Below are positions 54,398 to 63,410 of a stretch of DNA of 64,000 nucleotides, piece after piece (position 1 is the stretch's first letter; every line of letters begins with the position of its first letter). The stretch is taken from positions 1 through 64,000 of the forward strand of contig CAMYMN010000002.1 in assembly GCA_947259395.1 (NCBI GenBank), in the 5' to 3' direction. A program made the position numbers and the translations under genes. The notes under the pieces were generated by a model. It was given only the letters and a program-made list of their open reading frames with translations, searched no databases and was not told the origin of the DNA. The DNA comes from an uncultured Gammaproteobacteria bacterium. GTDB lineage: Bacteria > Pseudomonadota > Gammaproteobacteria > Arenicellales > JAANXG01.

Positions 54398-56686
54398 TTA
54401 TCCCGCCGCTATATGGGTATTGTGTTCGTACGGCGTGCTGGTGATGGCGGTGAACGGTTTGGGTCGATCAAGGGCGTTCCCTTGCGCATATTTGATTCCC
54501 ATTCCGAGTAATCGGCGTAACGTCGACTCGGATTCGGCACATTCGGCAATGGTTTCAATATCCATGAGCTGGGCCACCCGCTGGATGGCAGCGACCATGG
54601 CTTCGTCAATCGGATCCTCGTCCATTTTACGCACGAAGTCTCCATCAATTTTCAAAAAATCGACAGGCAGCAGTTTCAAGTTGCGGTATGCCGACAGTCC
54701 GCTCCCAAAATCGTCCAGGACAAACCGGCAGCCACGCTTTTTCAGGCTCGACATGAAATCAGACGCTTCGTCCGAGTAACAAATAGCGGAGTTCTCCGTA
54801 ATCTCGAAGTACACACGATTCGCCGGAATAGTCGATTCGTCCAACTGCAGGTGCAGAAAATCGATGAACCGCGCATCATTCAGTGAAGTGCCGGAGATAT
54901 TCAAGGACAGTGCGGCCCCGGATAACAAGTCGATCCTAGGAGCGACAACTTGTAACGTGCGGTCGATGACCCAACGGTCTATCGTGGGCATCAAACCGTA
55001 ACGCTCCGCGGATCCAATAAAGTCCCTCGGGTACACGATATTATTTTCTTTATCCAGCAAACGCAGCAGCACTTCGTACATGATCGGTTTCGCGGGCGTC
55101 TCGGAGATATCCATCACCGGTTGACAGTACAGCCGGAAACGGCCTTCATCCAAAGCCGCGGTGAACTCTGTCGCCTGATTCATGGCGGCATCATGCCTGC
55201 GCAGCGCACGATCATCCGCGTGGTAAACGTACACGCGGTTACGGCCCTGTTCTTTGGCCATGTAACAAGCGACATCACTCTGGCGAATCACTTCGCCCAC
55301 ATCTTCAGACGTGGCAATGATCTCTACCAAACCGATACTGGTAGACACACTGAATGCACTGTCACGCCAATCGAATCTGAATTTGCGTACATCGTCGACA
55401 ATCTGATTGGCGATTTCAGCCGCGTTGTCCAACGGTCGATTCAACAGCAGGATCGCGAACTCGTCGCCACCCAATCGGGCAAGCGAATCATGACCCTTGG
55501 TGTGGCGACGAAATATATTGGCGATTTGTCGCAGTAGCTCATCACCCGCGGCATGGCCCACGGTGTCGTTAACGATCTTGAATTGATCCAGATCGATATA
55601 ACACATCGCATGACGTGAGCCCTTGGCCTTTGCGCTCTCAACGGCCTGCTTCACTCTCTGCTCGAACGCGGAACGGTTCAATAATTTGGTCAATGGATCC
55701 CGGTTTGCCTGATAAGCGAGCTTTTGCGTCAATTGATGCTCGTGGGTCACATCCTTGCCAGTACCGCGGAACCCGCCGAATTGCCCGTCCAAGTTATTGA
55801 ATGGCGTGCCGCTAATGTGCATAACGCAGAAACCGCCGTCTATCTTTATCATCGGGAATTCAAAATCGCGAAATGGCTGCCGGTTATCGAGTTGTTGCTT
55901 GAAATCCCGCCAACCCGTGAGTTCTTTGTTCCAATACATCGTCAGTTCTAACAGGGTTTGGCCAAGCACCCGATCCGGCGCCACGCCGGTGGTTTCTTCG
56001 AGGCGCGGAGATAGATATACGATGCGCATATTCTCATCGGTTTCCCACAACCAATCGGCGGCGGCTTCGGCAAAGTGTTTGAATCGCTCTTCGCTTTGTT
56101 TCAATGCGTTCCGGGCGACTTGCCGTTTGGTTATGTCCAGGGCGTGGATCAACACGAAAGGTTTCGGACCGCGTCCGCGGATGACCATATTGCGGTACTC
56201 CCACACCCGTGGCTTGCCACACTTGGTCTGCAGGCAGAACTGGCCTTCTGTAGTACTCTGGTTATTTATTTGCTTCAGGTACTCAACGAAATCTTTTCGT
56301 TTGGAAGCGGTAAAGAAATCACCGAAGAATTTACCAACAATCTCCTCCTCAGAGTAGCGAAGGGATTCCGCGATCGCCGGGTTGATGGATTTCATGACCC
56401 CGTCCAGATCATGCATCCCGATCAACGCCCAACTCCGGTCCACGAGCATACGGTAGTGCGCATCGAGTTCGCGTGACTCTATCGCCCTGCGATATGCAAA
56501 CCAAATCAGCCCGAGCACGAAGGTTGGAACGACTATGAATAACTGATCCAGGCTGTGGTACTTGATAAAGTTGAATAGATCCAAGCCCACTGCGCCCAGA
56601 TACACCATGCCACCGAACAACAAGACCAGAACCAGATCCCGGACCGCGTGTGTCGTGAGTCGTAACTCGTTCTTGTTGATGTCCAT
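54398..56686 (-). CDS. PAS-GGDEF-EAL membrane protein (c-di-GMP turnover)
   Basis: 762-residue protein with two N-terminal membrane helices (about 15-37 and 46-68), two PAS domains (about 77-190 and 200-320), GGDEF (about 330-490) and EAL (about 505-750). The GGDEF motif RLGGDEFAIL is intact but the RxxD inhibitory site is missing (KGHD). The EAL domain reads EVL at the signature, with the other catalytic residues present (LNIS, EITEN, DDFGSG, KIDGDF, AQG). It may therefore make and/or degrade c-di-GMP. ATG 56686 is chosen; an in-frame ATG 28 codons upstream is less likely. Confidence 0.92.
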   Translation of the reverse strand: MDINKNELRLTTHAVRDLVLVLLFGGMVYLGAVGLDLFNFIKYHSLDQLFIVVPTFVLGLIWFAYRRAIESRELDAHYRMLVDRSWALIGMHDLDGVMKSINPAIAESLRYSEEEIVGKFFGDFFTASKRKDFVEYLKQINNQSTTEGQFCLQTKCGKPRVWEYRNMVIRGRGPKPFVLIHALDITKRQVARNALKQSEERFKHFAEAAADWLWETDENMRIVYLSPRLEETTGVAPDRVLGQTLLELTMYWNKELTGWRDFKQQLDNRQPFRDFEFPMIKIDGGFCVMHISGTPFNNLDGQFGGFRGTGKDVTHEHQLTQKLAYQANRDPLTKLLNRSAFEQRVKQAVESAKAKGSRHAMCYIDLDQFKIVNDTVGHAAGDELLRQIANIFRRHTKGHDSLARLGGDEFAILLLNRPLDNAAEIANQIVDDVRKFRFDWRDSAFSVSTSIGLVEIIATSEDVGEVIRQSDVACYMAKEQGRNRVYVYHADDRALRRHDAAMNQATEFTAALDEGRFRLYCQPVMDISETPAKPIMYEVLLRLLDKENNIVYPRDFIGSAERYGLMPTIDRWVIDRTLQVVAPRIDLLSGAALSLNISGTSLNDARFIDFLHLQLDESTIPANRVYFEITENSAICYSDEASDFMSSLKKRGCRFVLDDFGSGLSAYRNLKLLPVDFLKIDGDFVRKMDEDPIDEAMVAAIQRVAQLMDIETIAECAESESTLRRLLGMGIKYAQGNALDRPKPFTAITSTPYEHNTHIAAG

Positions 56687-56833
56687 GCCGGCTCGGGCCC
56701 CCGACCCCGAACAGCCTTGGTCTCGCGAAATCATGTCCGGAAAAGCAGCCAGACACCCCTTGGTACTCAATAATACTATTATAGGCCAATTATCGGGATA
56801 AAGGTGCCGTCTGTCCGGTGCCCCGTGGCCCCG

Positions 56834-57634
56834 CTAATTTGGCTCACGCAGCCGGTCCAGGCGCAATCTCTGGCGTTCGTCGAACAACCGCCGCGCGGCC
56901 CCCGAAATCGCCAGCAAGGCCGCGATCCCCGTCGCAGCTGCGATCAAAAACATAATTAAAATCTGGTACTTAACAGCCTCCATCGGGGGAGTACCGGCGA
57001 GAATCTGCCCCGTCATCATACCCGGAAGGCTCACCACCCCGGCCGCCGCCATGGCATTGATTACCGGCACCAGGGCGACCCGCGCACTGTCACGTTGCAG
57101 GCCACTCATCGCCTGCTGCCACGGGTGCCCTAAGGCCAGGCGCGCCTCAATCTGGTTGCGCCGCTCGACCGCGGAACTGGTGAGCCGGTCCAGACCCAGC
57201 GCCACCGCGGTCATTGCGTTACCGAGCAGCATCCCCAACAGCGGGATCGCATATTGCGGCAGATACCACGGGTCGGGGTTGATGATGATCAACAGGGCGA
57301 ACACTGCGAGAGTGAACGTCGATAAGAACAATGGTGCGGCGCTCAAACCTATACCCCAACCGCCAGCAAGCGGATTCCTCTGGCGGGCGTAGACTTCTCG
57401 CGTTGCCACCGCCACCATGACCAACGCCATCAGCGATATCCAAAATGCGCTGGCGTGAGCAAACAACACCTTGAGCACCAACCCCACTAGTAACAGCTGC
57501 ACGCCGGTGCGCAGCGCGGCGATGAGCAGGTCCCGGGTGATCCCCAGCGAGAGCGCAACCGACAGCCCCGCCAACAGCAACACCAGGGTCGCCGCTAACA
57601 ACAAATCTACGTAACTTAATGGGACAACACCCAT
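56834..57634 (-). CDS. fetB: FetB-like (UPF0014) ABC exporter permease
   Basis: 266-residue membrane protein of the FetB/YbbM family with about seven helices and family motifs RTGVQLLLVGLVL, PLLGMLLGNAMTAVALGLDRL and SLPGMMTGQILAGTPP. In E. coli FetAB exports iron and protects from oxidative stress; other members may move other metals. The gene overlaps the ATPase gene by 19 bp. Confidence 0.88.
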   Translation of the reverse strand: MGVVPLSYVDLLLAATLVLLLAGLSVALSLGITRDLLIAALRTGVQLLLVGLVLKVLFAHASAFWISLMALVMVAVATREVYARQRNPLAGGWGIGLSAAPLFLSTFTLAVFALLIIINPDPWYLPQYAIPLLGMLLGNAMTAVALGLDRLTSSAVERRNQIEARLALGHPWQQAMSGLQRDSARVALVPVINAMAAAGVVSLPGMMTGQILAGTPPMEAVKYQILIMFLIAAATGIAALLAISGAARRLFDERQRLRLDRLREPN

Positions 57635-58269
57635 TGTGGTTCCGACTTGTCTACGGGATGCAGCACGCCGCCACGCACTTCGAAGGCGCGATCGGCAATC
57701 CGCTGGCGCTGCCTCAGGTCATGACACACCCAAAGCACGCTGCAATTGTGTGACGCGACATATTCACGTACCAACGCCTCCAAGCGCAGGGTCGTCTCGT
57801 GATCGAGAGACGCGGTCGGTTCGTCCAACAAGATAATGCGCGGGCGGTTTCCCAGGCTACGTAATAAGGCCAAGCGTTGCCGTTCGCCGGTAGAAAGATC
57901 CGCAACTTTCCGCGCCAGCACGTCGGCGCTAAAGCCCAACGCCGAAAGATCGTCGCCGGGCGGCGGCGTCATGAAGTGATCGCCGACACACGCGCTCCAC
58001 CAGGCGCTCTCGGTGGCGACGAATCCCACCCGCCGACGCCATTCCGGTCCGGAGTATTGATCACGGTGTTGGCCGTCCAACGCCGCCGTGCCGGTGGACG
58101 GATCGAGGTCGGCAATAGCCCGTAACAAAAGAGTCTTTCCGCAGCCCGACGGACCGCTCACCGTCACCACCTCACCGGCGCGAATCTCTAAAGTGACGGC
58201 AGACAGCGGGACATCGGCGAAGCCATGCCGCCGGGACGCAAACCGCTCAATTTCGAGGATTGTGACCAC
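57616..58269 (-). CDS. fetA: FetA-like ABC transporter ATP-binding protein
   Basis: 217-residue ATPase with Walker A GPSGCGKT, signature LSTGERQR and Walker B RIILLDEPTASLD. The GTG at 58269 (MVTILEIERFASRRHGF) gives the expected N-terminus; an in-frame ATG at 58341 would add a hydrophobic 24-residue extension not seen in the family, and neither start has a well-placed ribosome-binding site. It forms an operon with fetB, divergent from the CDGSH gene. Confidence 0.82.
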   Translation of the reverse strand: MVTILEIERFASRRHGFADVPLSAVTLEIRAGEVVTVSGPSGCGKTLLLRAIADLDPSTGTAALDGQHRDQYSGPEWRRRVGFVATESAWWSACVGDHFMTPPPGDDLSALGFSADVLARKVADLSTGERQRLALLRSLGNRPRIILLDEPTASLDHETTLRLEALVREYVASHNCSVLWVCHDLRQRQRIADRAFEVRGGVLHPVDKSEPQWVLSH

Positions 58270-58377
58270 AGCTCCTATGATAACGGTAACCGTCGCTAAT
58301 GCAGCAATCGTCTGTCCCTGAAACGGTGAGGCCGGTATCATGTTCGACCGCAAGTCTAAATTAAGGAGATACCCAAC

Positions 58378-58617
58378 ATGGCGGAACCTGCGATCGCGCA
58401 AAAATCCCTCTACGAATTAACGTTCGAGCCTGGCAGCTATTGGCGGTGTCGATACGGTCGTTCTAACCGCCAATCTTTTTGCGACGAATCACATAAACGT
58501 GGTGAATTCGAACCCGAAAAGTTCGAAATAATCGTGCCGACCAAGGTTGTCCTGTGCGGTTGCAGGCATACCTCGAATAAACCGTACTGTGACGGCTCGC
58601 GCAACGAACTCGACTAG
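58378..58617 (+). CDS. Dual CDGSH-type iron-sulfur protein with altered ligands
   Basis: 79-residue protein with two CDGSH-like motifs. The canonical site is C-x-C-x2-(S/T)-x3-P-x-C-D-G-(S/A/T)-H, giving three Cys and one His for a [2Fe-2S] cluster. The first motif reads CRYGRSNRQSFCDESH, so the second Cys is Tyr. The second reads CGCRHTSNKPYCDGSR, so the ligand His is Arg. An AAGGAG site precedes the ATG. It starts a run with pdxA and rsmA and is divergent from the iron exporter genes. Confidence 0.85.
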   Translation: MAEPAIAQKSLYELTFEPGSYWRCRYGRSNRQSFCDESHKRGEFEPEKFEIIVPTKVVLCGCRHTSNKPYCDGSRNELD

Positions 58618-58626
58618 ATTCGGCCC

Positions 58627-59646
58627 GTGACCCAGGAGTTGCCGCGCATCGTATTGACGCCGGGGGAGCCTGCCGGTATCGGCCCGGATCTTGCGGTATT
58701 AATCGCACAGCGGGAGCTGCCATGCCGGTTGGTAGTGATCGCCGATTCCACGCTGCTACGGACGCGGGCGGCAATGATGAACCGGACCTTGGAACTGACT
58801 GAGTGGCACGATCAGCCGCACCGTGCGGGCGCCTTGGCGGTGCTGCCGCAGCCGGTGTCCACTGCCGCGCAACCCGGCAAGATCGACGCCGCCAATGCCG
58901 GGTATGTGCTTGCCAGTCTCGACCGCGCGGTGGACGGCTGCGTTGCCCGGCTTTTCGATGCGCTGGTCACCGGTCCGGTACACAAGGGTGTGATCAACGA
59001 CGCCGGCTTTCAATTCTCTGGACATACCGAATACCTCGCCCATCGCACCGGCGCCCGTTGCCCTGTTATGCTGCTCGCCACCAGCGTGTTGCGCGTCGCG
59101 TTGGTCACTACTCACCTTCCGTTGTCGGAGGTGAGCAGCAAGCTGACCCCCCAGCGGTTGGGGCAGGTCGCCACGGTGTTGGCAAGCGAGCTGGAGAACA
59201 AACTGGGGGTGCCGCGGCCAAGAATCGCCGTGTGTGGTTTGAATCCACATGCCGGGGAAGGCGGGCACTTGGGTCGCGAAGAGATCGATGTGATCGAGCC
59301 GGTGGTGGCAAAGCTCAAAAAATCGGGGCTAAGAATCACCGGACCGCTGCCGGCGGACACCGTGTTTACCCCTGGTCAACTCGAAAGTTTTGATGTGGTG
59401 CTGACGATGTACCACGACCAAGGACTACCGGTACTCAAATACGCCGGTTTCGGCGAAGCAGTGAACATCACCCTGGGGCTGCCGATCATCCGCACTTCCG
59501 TAGACCATGGCACCGCTTTGCACCGTGCGGGTACCGGCGATGTGGATATTCGCAGTTTGGAGGCCGCAGTGGAAATGGCAATTGACATTGCCAGACGCCA
59601 CCCTGCGGAGCACACGTCACGTCTACAGACACACATGATTAAGTGA
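58627..59646 (+). CDS. pdxA: 4-hydroxythreonine-4-phosphate dehydrogenase
   Basis: 339-residue enzyme of pyridoxal phosphate synthesis, oxidising 4-phosphohydroxy-L-threonine. Motifs: LTPGEPAGIGPDL at the start, GPVHKGVINDAG, GHTEYLA, CGLNPHAGEGGHLGREE with metal His, TMYHDQGLPVLKY and VDHGTALHRAGTGD. A GTG start is used. It overlaps rsmA by 4 bases, the common pdxA-ksgA arrangement. Confidence 0.95.
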   Translation: MTQELPRIVLTPGEPAGIGPDLAVLIAQRELPCRLVVIADSTLLRTRAAMMNRTLELTEWHDQPHRAGALAVLPQPVSTAAQPGKIDAANAGYVLASLDRAVDGCVARLFDALVTGPVHKGVINDAGFQFSGHTEYLAHRTGARCPVMLLATSVLRVALVTTHLPLSEVSSKLTPQRLGQVATVLASELENKLGVPRPRIAVCGLNPHAGEGGHLGREEIDVIEPVVAKLKKSGLRITGPLPADTVFTPGQLESFDVVLTMYHDQGLPVLKYAGFGEAVNITLGLPIIRTSVDHGTALHRAGTGDVDIRSLEAAVEMAIDIARRHPAEHTSRLQTHMIK

Positions 59647-60434
59647 CTAACCCGATACCGAAAAAATCTCTGGGTCAGCACTTTCTTCACCAAAGATCGG
59701 TCATCGATCGCATTATCCATGCTTTCAATCCCAGGCTGCACGAGACCGTCGTCGAGATCGGACCCGGCACCGGTGCGCTGACGTTTCTGCTGGCACCTCG
59801 AGTGTCGGTGTTGCACGTCATCGAACTGGATCAACGCCTGGCGTCGTTGTTGCGCGATCAAGCAGATCGGCATCCGCAACTGGTAATCCATCAGGCCGAT
59901 GCCTTGCGCTTTGATTTTTGTCAGTTGGCGCCAAGATCCGATAACCCGATACGCGTGATCGGCAACTTGCCCTATAACATCTCGACACCGCTGATCTTTT
60001 GGTTGTTGACCCAAAGTCACTGCATCGAGGACATGTGTGTGATGTTGCAAAGGGAAGTGGCACAGCGCGTGAGGGCGTCACCGGGGACCAAAGACTATGG
60101 TCGTTTGAGCGTCATGGTCCAACAACAGTGTGCGACGCAACGCCTGATGACAGTGGCGCCGGGGGCATTTTCCCCGCCGCCCAAAGTGGAATCTGAGGTT
60201 GTGTTGTTGCGGCCTTATCGTGACACCCCATATCCGGTGTCCAGTCACGACGAATTTTGCAATATCGTGCGCACCGCGTTTCAACAGCGGCGCAAGACGC
60301 TGAAAAATGCCCTGCGGCCGTTGCTGAGCGAGAGACAAATACGTGCCGCAGGTATCGATCCAGGACTGCGCCCCGAGCAACTGAGCGTGGCAGACTACGC
60401 GCGGCTCACCAGCACCGCTGATTGTGCGGGTTAA
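59643..60434 (+). CDS. rsmA: 16S rRNA dimethyladenosine transferase
   Basis: 263-residue enzyme (KsgA) that dimethylates two adjacent adenosines near the 3' end of 16S rRNA during 30S maturation. The N-terminal KKSLGQHFLHQ, SAM motif VVEIGPGTGALTFLL and catalytic NLPYNIST are all present. The GTG start overlaps the pdxA stop. The stop TAA lies in GCGGGTTAA, an R3 fragment in reverse orientation. Confidence 0.96.
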   Translation: MTNPIPKKSLGQHFLHQRSVIDRIIHAFNPRLHETVVEIGPGTGALTFLLAPRVSVLHVIELDQRLASLLRDQADRHPQLVIHQADALRFDFCQLAPRSDNPIRVIGNLPYNISTPLIFWLLTQSHCIEDMCVMLQREVAQRVRASPGTKDYGRLSVMVQQQCATQRLMTVAPGAFSPPPKVESEVVLLRPYRDTPYPVSSHDEFCNIVRTAFQQRRKTLKNALRPLLSERQIRAAGIDPGLRPEQLSVADYARLTSTADCAG

Positions 60435-60582
60435 CACCGGTATCAGTAAAACATATTGGAGCGAGGGGAATTTCCGCGACCGCCGTCCCGCCCCTAGTAA
60501 AAGTAAAGGATCGAAGACGTGCACAGCGCTTTTCCCGGAATTGACGACATTTGGCGCTCCAGGATTCCGGGCGCGAATTAAG

Positions 60583-60647
60583 GGCGGGATGCCGACGTCG
60601 AGCGTACACCGACGTATTCACCGCGGGTCGTGGAAATCTTCCCTCGG
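60583..60647 (+). repeat. R4 dispersed element, copy 2
   Basis: Partner of 47394-47458: GGGATGCCGACGTCGAGC, GTATTCACCGCG and GGAAATCTTCC correspond in order to parts of copy 1. Confidence 0.65.
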
Positions 60648-60667
60648 TCCGATGGGCCCGGCGCCTA

Positions 60668-60685
60668 TAACCCGCATATTGCATC
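60668..60685 (+). repeat. R3 motif copy TAACCCGCATATTGCATC
   Basis: Intergenic copy within the repeat-rich stretch after rsmA. Confidence 0.7.
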
Positions 60686-60955
60686 AGTATCCGGTAAACT
60701 GGCGCACACTGCGACTCCGCGCAGCACAAGGGACAGGGGCGACTGAACCCTCTGCTGCGCGAGGACAAGCGCCGGACTGGAACGAGAGTCATAGCCGTAG
60801 CTATGGCTTGAGTGAAGTCCAAGTGCAGGCGTGCCTGGACCAGCCAGAGCCCGGATAGGACACCGGCCGTATACAAAACGTACCCGGACCAAGTGGATTA
60901 GATTCGGTATATAGAATCGGTTTTTCATTCAGTTACGTCAAGGCCGGTGGCCGAC

Positions 60956-60973
60956 TGGTGCAATATGCGGGTG
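60956..60973 (-). repeat. R3 motif copy, reverse strand
   Basis: TGGTGCAATATGCGGGTGA on the plus strand, the reverse complement of the R3 motif, about 105 bases before the next gene. Confidence 0.65.
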
Positions 60974-61078
60974 AAGCTACACTGACTAGCAGCCACCGTT
61001 GCATGTACGGGCGATTCGCAACTTAAGTATAATGCGCGCCCGAAGTAATTCTGGTGTGAACATATTAAGGCGATAACA

Positions 61079-61705
61079 ATGCTTTGGGTCTGGCGAGCCA
61101 CGATCTTAATCCTGCTGTCTGTGTATCGGACTGTCGATGCGGGTTACTTTGACTGCAGCGTTATATACGACGAATACGAAGATTTGATGGCGAATCAGTT
61201 TCTGGTGGAACCGGATCGCTATGTCACCACGCTGCCGCAACAGATGAGCCGCAGCGATTACGAAAGACTGCAAACTGGGATTTTTAAATTGCATGCCGAA
61301 CGCGCAAACCGGGGGATTGCGGTATTTCACACCAATGGCAATCTGCACGGAAAATTCTTGTTTCAGTGGATCGATCCGCTGCCGGATCAACCGCCCCATG
61401 TGTTAATCGATTATGGAGTCGTGTATGGACGGATCGTAGACGGCGATGCGCCAGTGTATTTCGCACCGCTGCGCCTCAAACCCGGCGCCGGTGTGGATCT
61501 CGACGTTGGACGCACCATGGCCCTCGACGATGCTAGACCTGCAGTCGACGACCGCGCACGGCAACAATTGGATATCGTATATCGCATCGACGAACAGACC
61601 GGTGACCCGGTTTTACAAGCCGTCAATGACGCGTTGGTACATTTTCCCGTCGAGTCTTTATGCCATCGTCCACAGCGCGCCGTCGAGGGAGCGACCAATC
61701 GTTAA
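61079..61705 (+). CDS. Hypothetical secreted protein
   Basis: 208-residue protein not recognised. A signal peptide is likely (MLWVWRATILILLSVYRTVDA, cleavage before GYF). The mature part is beta-rich and acidic, with FHTNGNLHGKFLFQW, a region DYGVVYGRIVDGDAPVYF, and a C-terminal Cys that could pair with the Cys near residue 26. AAGG lies 8 bases before ATG. It converges with plsC, overlapping it by 4 bases. Confidence 0.6.
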   Translation: MLWVWRATILILLSVYRTVDAGYFDCSVIYDEYEDLMANQFLVEPDRYVTTLPQQMSRSDYERLQTGIFKLHAERANRGIAVFHTNGNLHGKFLFQWIDPLPDQPPHVLIDYGVVYGRIVDGDAPVYFAPLRLKPGAGVDLDVGRTMALDDARPAVDDRARQQLDIVYRIDEQTGDPVLQAVNDALVHFPVESLCHRPQRAVEGATNR

Positions 61706-62409
61706 CCGGCGATTTCTTTCATCGTCGCCTCGATCCAGGCCTCGGCTTGAGCGGTAATCTGCCGCGCGCGTCTGCCGGTAACGGCGATTTGCGGGCCAAC
61801 GACCACCTGGATCACCCCGGGCCGTTTTAGAAATCCGCGCCGTGGCCAATACTCACCGGCATTGTGCGCCACCGGCACCACCGGTACACCAGCCTTTAGC
61901 GCCAACATCGCACCACCGGGGTTATAGCGTCCCTTGTCTCCGGCACGTACCCGGGTACCTTCCGGGAATACGATCACATAACGGCCACCGCGGATCCGAT
62001 CGACACCATGTTTGGCCACCTGCTCCAGCGCCTTGACGCCAAGGCTACGGTTAATGGCGATCGGCTGGCTGGCTGCCAATGCCCAACCAAAGAATGGGAT
62101 CCACAACAGCTCCCGCTTGAGCACCCACGTCTGTGGCGGAAACATCACCTGGAAGGCAATGGTCTCCCACGCTGATTGATGCTTCGACAAAATCACGCAC
62201 GGATCCATTGGCAGGTGCTCCAATCCCCTAACGCGGTGCGTAATGCCGCAGGTGATCTTAAGCCACCACATTACCAAGTGTGCCCAGCCGCTGATCAGCC
62301 GCGAACGGGTGACCGGCGGGAGTGGCAACACCGCCATCGCCAGCAGGCTGTATGGCAATGCAGTGATGATCTGCCCCAGCAGGAACAACAGGGAGCGCAC
62401 AAACCGCAT
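61702..62409 (-). CDS. plsC: 1-acylglycerol-3-phosphate O-acyltransferase
   Basis: 235-residue membrane acyltransferase making phosphatidic acid from lysophosphatidic acid. An N-terminal hydrophobic stretch (FLLGQIITALPYSLLAMAVLPL) precedes the catalytic SKHQSAWET box, where the usual HX4D reads HX4E as in part of this family, and the FPEGTR substrate motif. It lies 7 bp after gmhB on the same strand, in the order glyS, mazG-like, gmhB, plsC. Confidence 0.92.
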   Translation of the reverse strand: MRFVRSLLFLLGQIITALPYSLLAMAVLPLPPVTRSRLISGWAHLVMWWLKITCGITHRVRGLEHLPMDPCVILSKHQSAWETIAFQVMFPPQTWVLKRELLWIPFFGWALAASQPIAINRSLGVKALEQVAKHGVDRIRGGRYVIVFPEGTRVRAGDKGRYNPGGAMLALKAGVPVVPVAHNAGEYWPRRGFLKRPGVIQVVVGPQIAVTGRRARQITAQAEAWIEATMKEIAG

Positions 62410-62416
62410 CAGTGTT

Positions 62417-63013
62417 TTAGGCGTTCCTGGATTCCGTGCGTTGTAACAACATGTTCACACGCTCATCCAGTTCACCGTTGAGTAAGGAGTCTACAAACGT
62501 CGATAGGTCCTCGTACACCGCTGTGTTGGCCAGATCGCTGTCGCGCAGACAATCGAGAGCAAGATTACCCTTCCCGGTGCGGACCAATACCGGTAATGCA
62601 TTGACGGCCCGTGCCGCCTGTAAATCCCGTAACGCGTCACCCACTGCCGGTACCGCCGTCAGATTCACCTTGAGCCGCTGCGCCAGGTCCAAAAACATGC
62701 CCGGTTTGGGTTTGCGGCACAAACACCCGCCGTCTGGACCGTGGGGGCAGAAAAAGATCGCGTCCAGCTGTCCACCCTTTTGACGCACCCGTTCCAGCAT
62801 ATGGACGTGGATCATGTTCAACTTGTCGATGCTCAACAACCCTCTCGCGACGCCGGACTGATTGGTCACCACCACCACCTTGTAATCCGCCCGGCACAGG
62901 CGGGCGATGGCCTCCAGACTTCCCGGGATCGGCACCCATTCATCCACAGACTTGATGTACTCGTCCGAGTCCCGGTTAATCACCCCATCACGGTCGAGAA
63001 TTACCAAGCGCAT
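62417..63013 (-). CDS. gmhB: D-glycero-beta-D-manno-heptose 1,7-bisphosphate 7-phosphatase
   Basis: 198-residue HAD-type phosphatase for lipopolysaccharide heptose synthesis. Nucleophile loop LDRDGVINRDSDEYIKS, substrate loop VVVTNQSGVARG, zinc-binding CPHGPDGGCLCRKPKPGM and VGDALRDLQAA are present. The presence of this gene indicates a Gram-negative outer membrane with heptose-containing LPS. Confidence 0.94.
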   Translation of the reverse strand: MRLVILDRDGVINRDSDEYIKSVDEWVPIPGSLEAIARLCRADYKVVVVTNQSGVARGLLSIDKLNMIHVHMLERVRQKGGQLDAIFFCPHGPDGGCLCRKPKPGMFLDLAQRLKVNLTAVPAVGDALRDLQAARAVNALPVLVRTGKGNLALDCLRDSDLANTAVYEDLSTFVDSLLNGELDERVNMLLQRTESRNA

Positions 63014-63025
63014 GGGCGGTGCATC

Positions 63026-63352
63026 CTAATCGAACTCGGACACGCGGATGCGTCCTTTGACCAAACGCGCCCTGCGGCGATCGAGCAGATTTATCTTGCC
63101 CCAAAACGCCTGCTCGAGATCGAGGTCGGCGGCAATGGCGGTGCCCAACAGCAGAATCATCAGATCCGCACACTCCTCAGCCAAACGCGCCTTATCCTTC
63201 CCCTTGGTGACACACGCTGAAATCTCCCCTAGCTCTTCGGCCATCAATGCAACCCGGTACACCAAGTCTTCACCGCCAGTCTGTTTGAATCGATGCTTGT
63301 CGTGAAATGCCTGCACTGCAGCGAGCATGGCTTGGTAGGAATCCGTGTTCAT
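63026..63352 (-). CDS. MazG-like nucleotide pyrophosphohydrolase
   Basis: 108-residue all-helical protein with the MazG metal-binding motif EELGEISACV...EECADLMILLL (EExxE then ExxD). Such proteins hydrolyse nucleoside triphosphates to monophosphates as house-cleaning enzymes. ATG 63352 (MNTDSYQAMLAAVQAFH) is chosen as the start of the helical domain; an earlier in-frame ATG would overlap glyS. It sits between glyS and gmhB. Confidence 0.85.
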   Translation of the reverse strand: MNTDSYQAMLAAVQAFHDKHRFKQTGGEDLVYRVALMAEELGEISACVTKGKDKARLAEECADLMILLLGTAIAADLDLEQAFWGKINLLDRRRARLVKGRIRVSEFD

Positions 63353-63410
63353 CGTGGTTTTTGGTGTGGCAAAGCTGGTTTTAAGTCCGCAGTGCAAGGG
63401 ATTGTACGCG

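Larger units (their letters stand above)
60435..61078. other. Gene-free, repeat-rich stretch
   Basis: Contains an R4 copy (60583-60647), R3 copies at 60668-60685 and 60956-60973 and an R3 fragment at the rsmA stop. GGGGAATTTCCGCGACCGCCGTCCC near 60466 may be another, inverted, R4 edge. No convincing ORF. apaG/apaH, often found after rsmA, are absent here. Confidence 0.6.

Noticed and set aside
60424-60858. Open frames of up to about 145 codons in the gap after rsmA
   Set aside because: They run through R3 and R4 repeats and show no protein-like composition or start signal.
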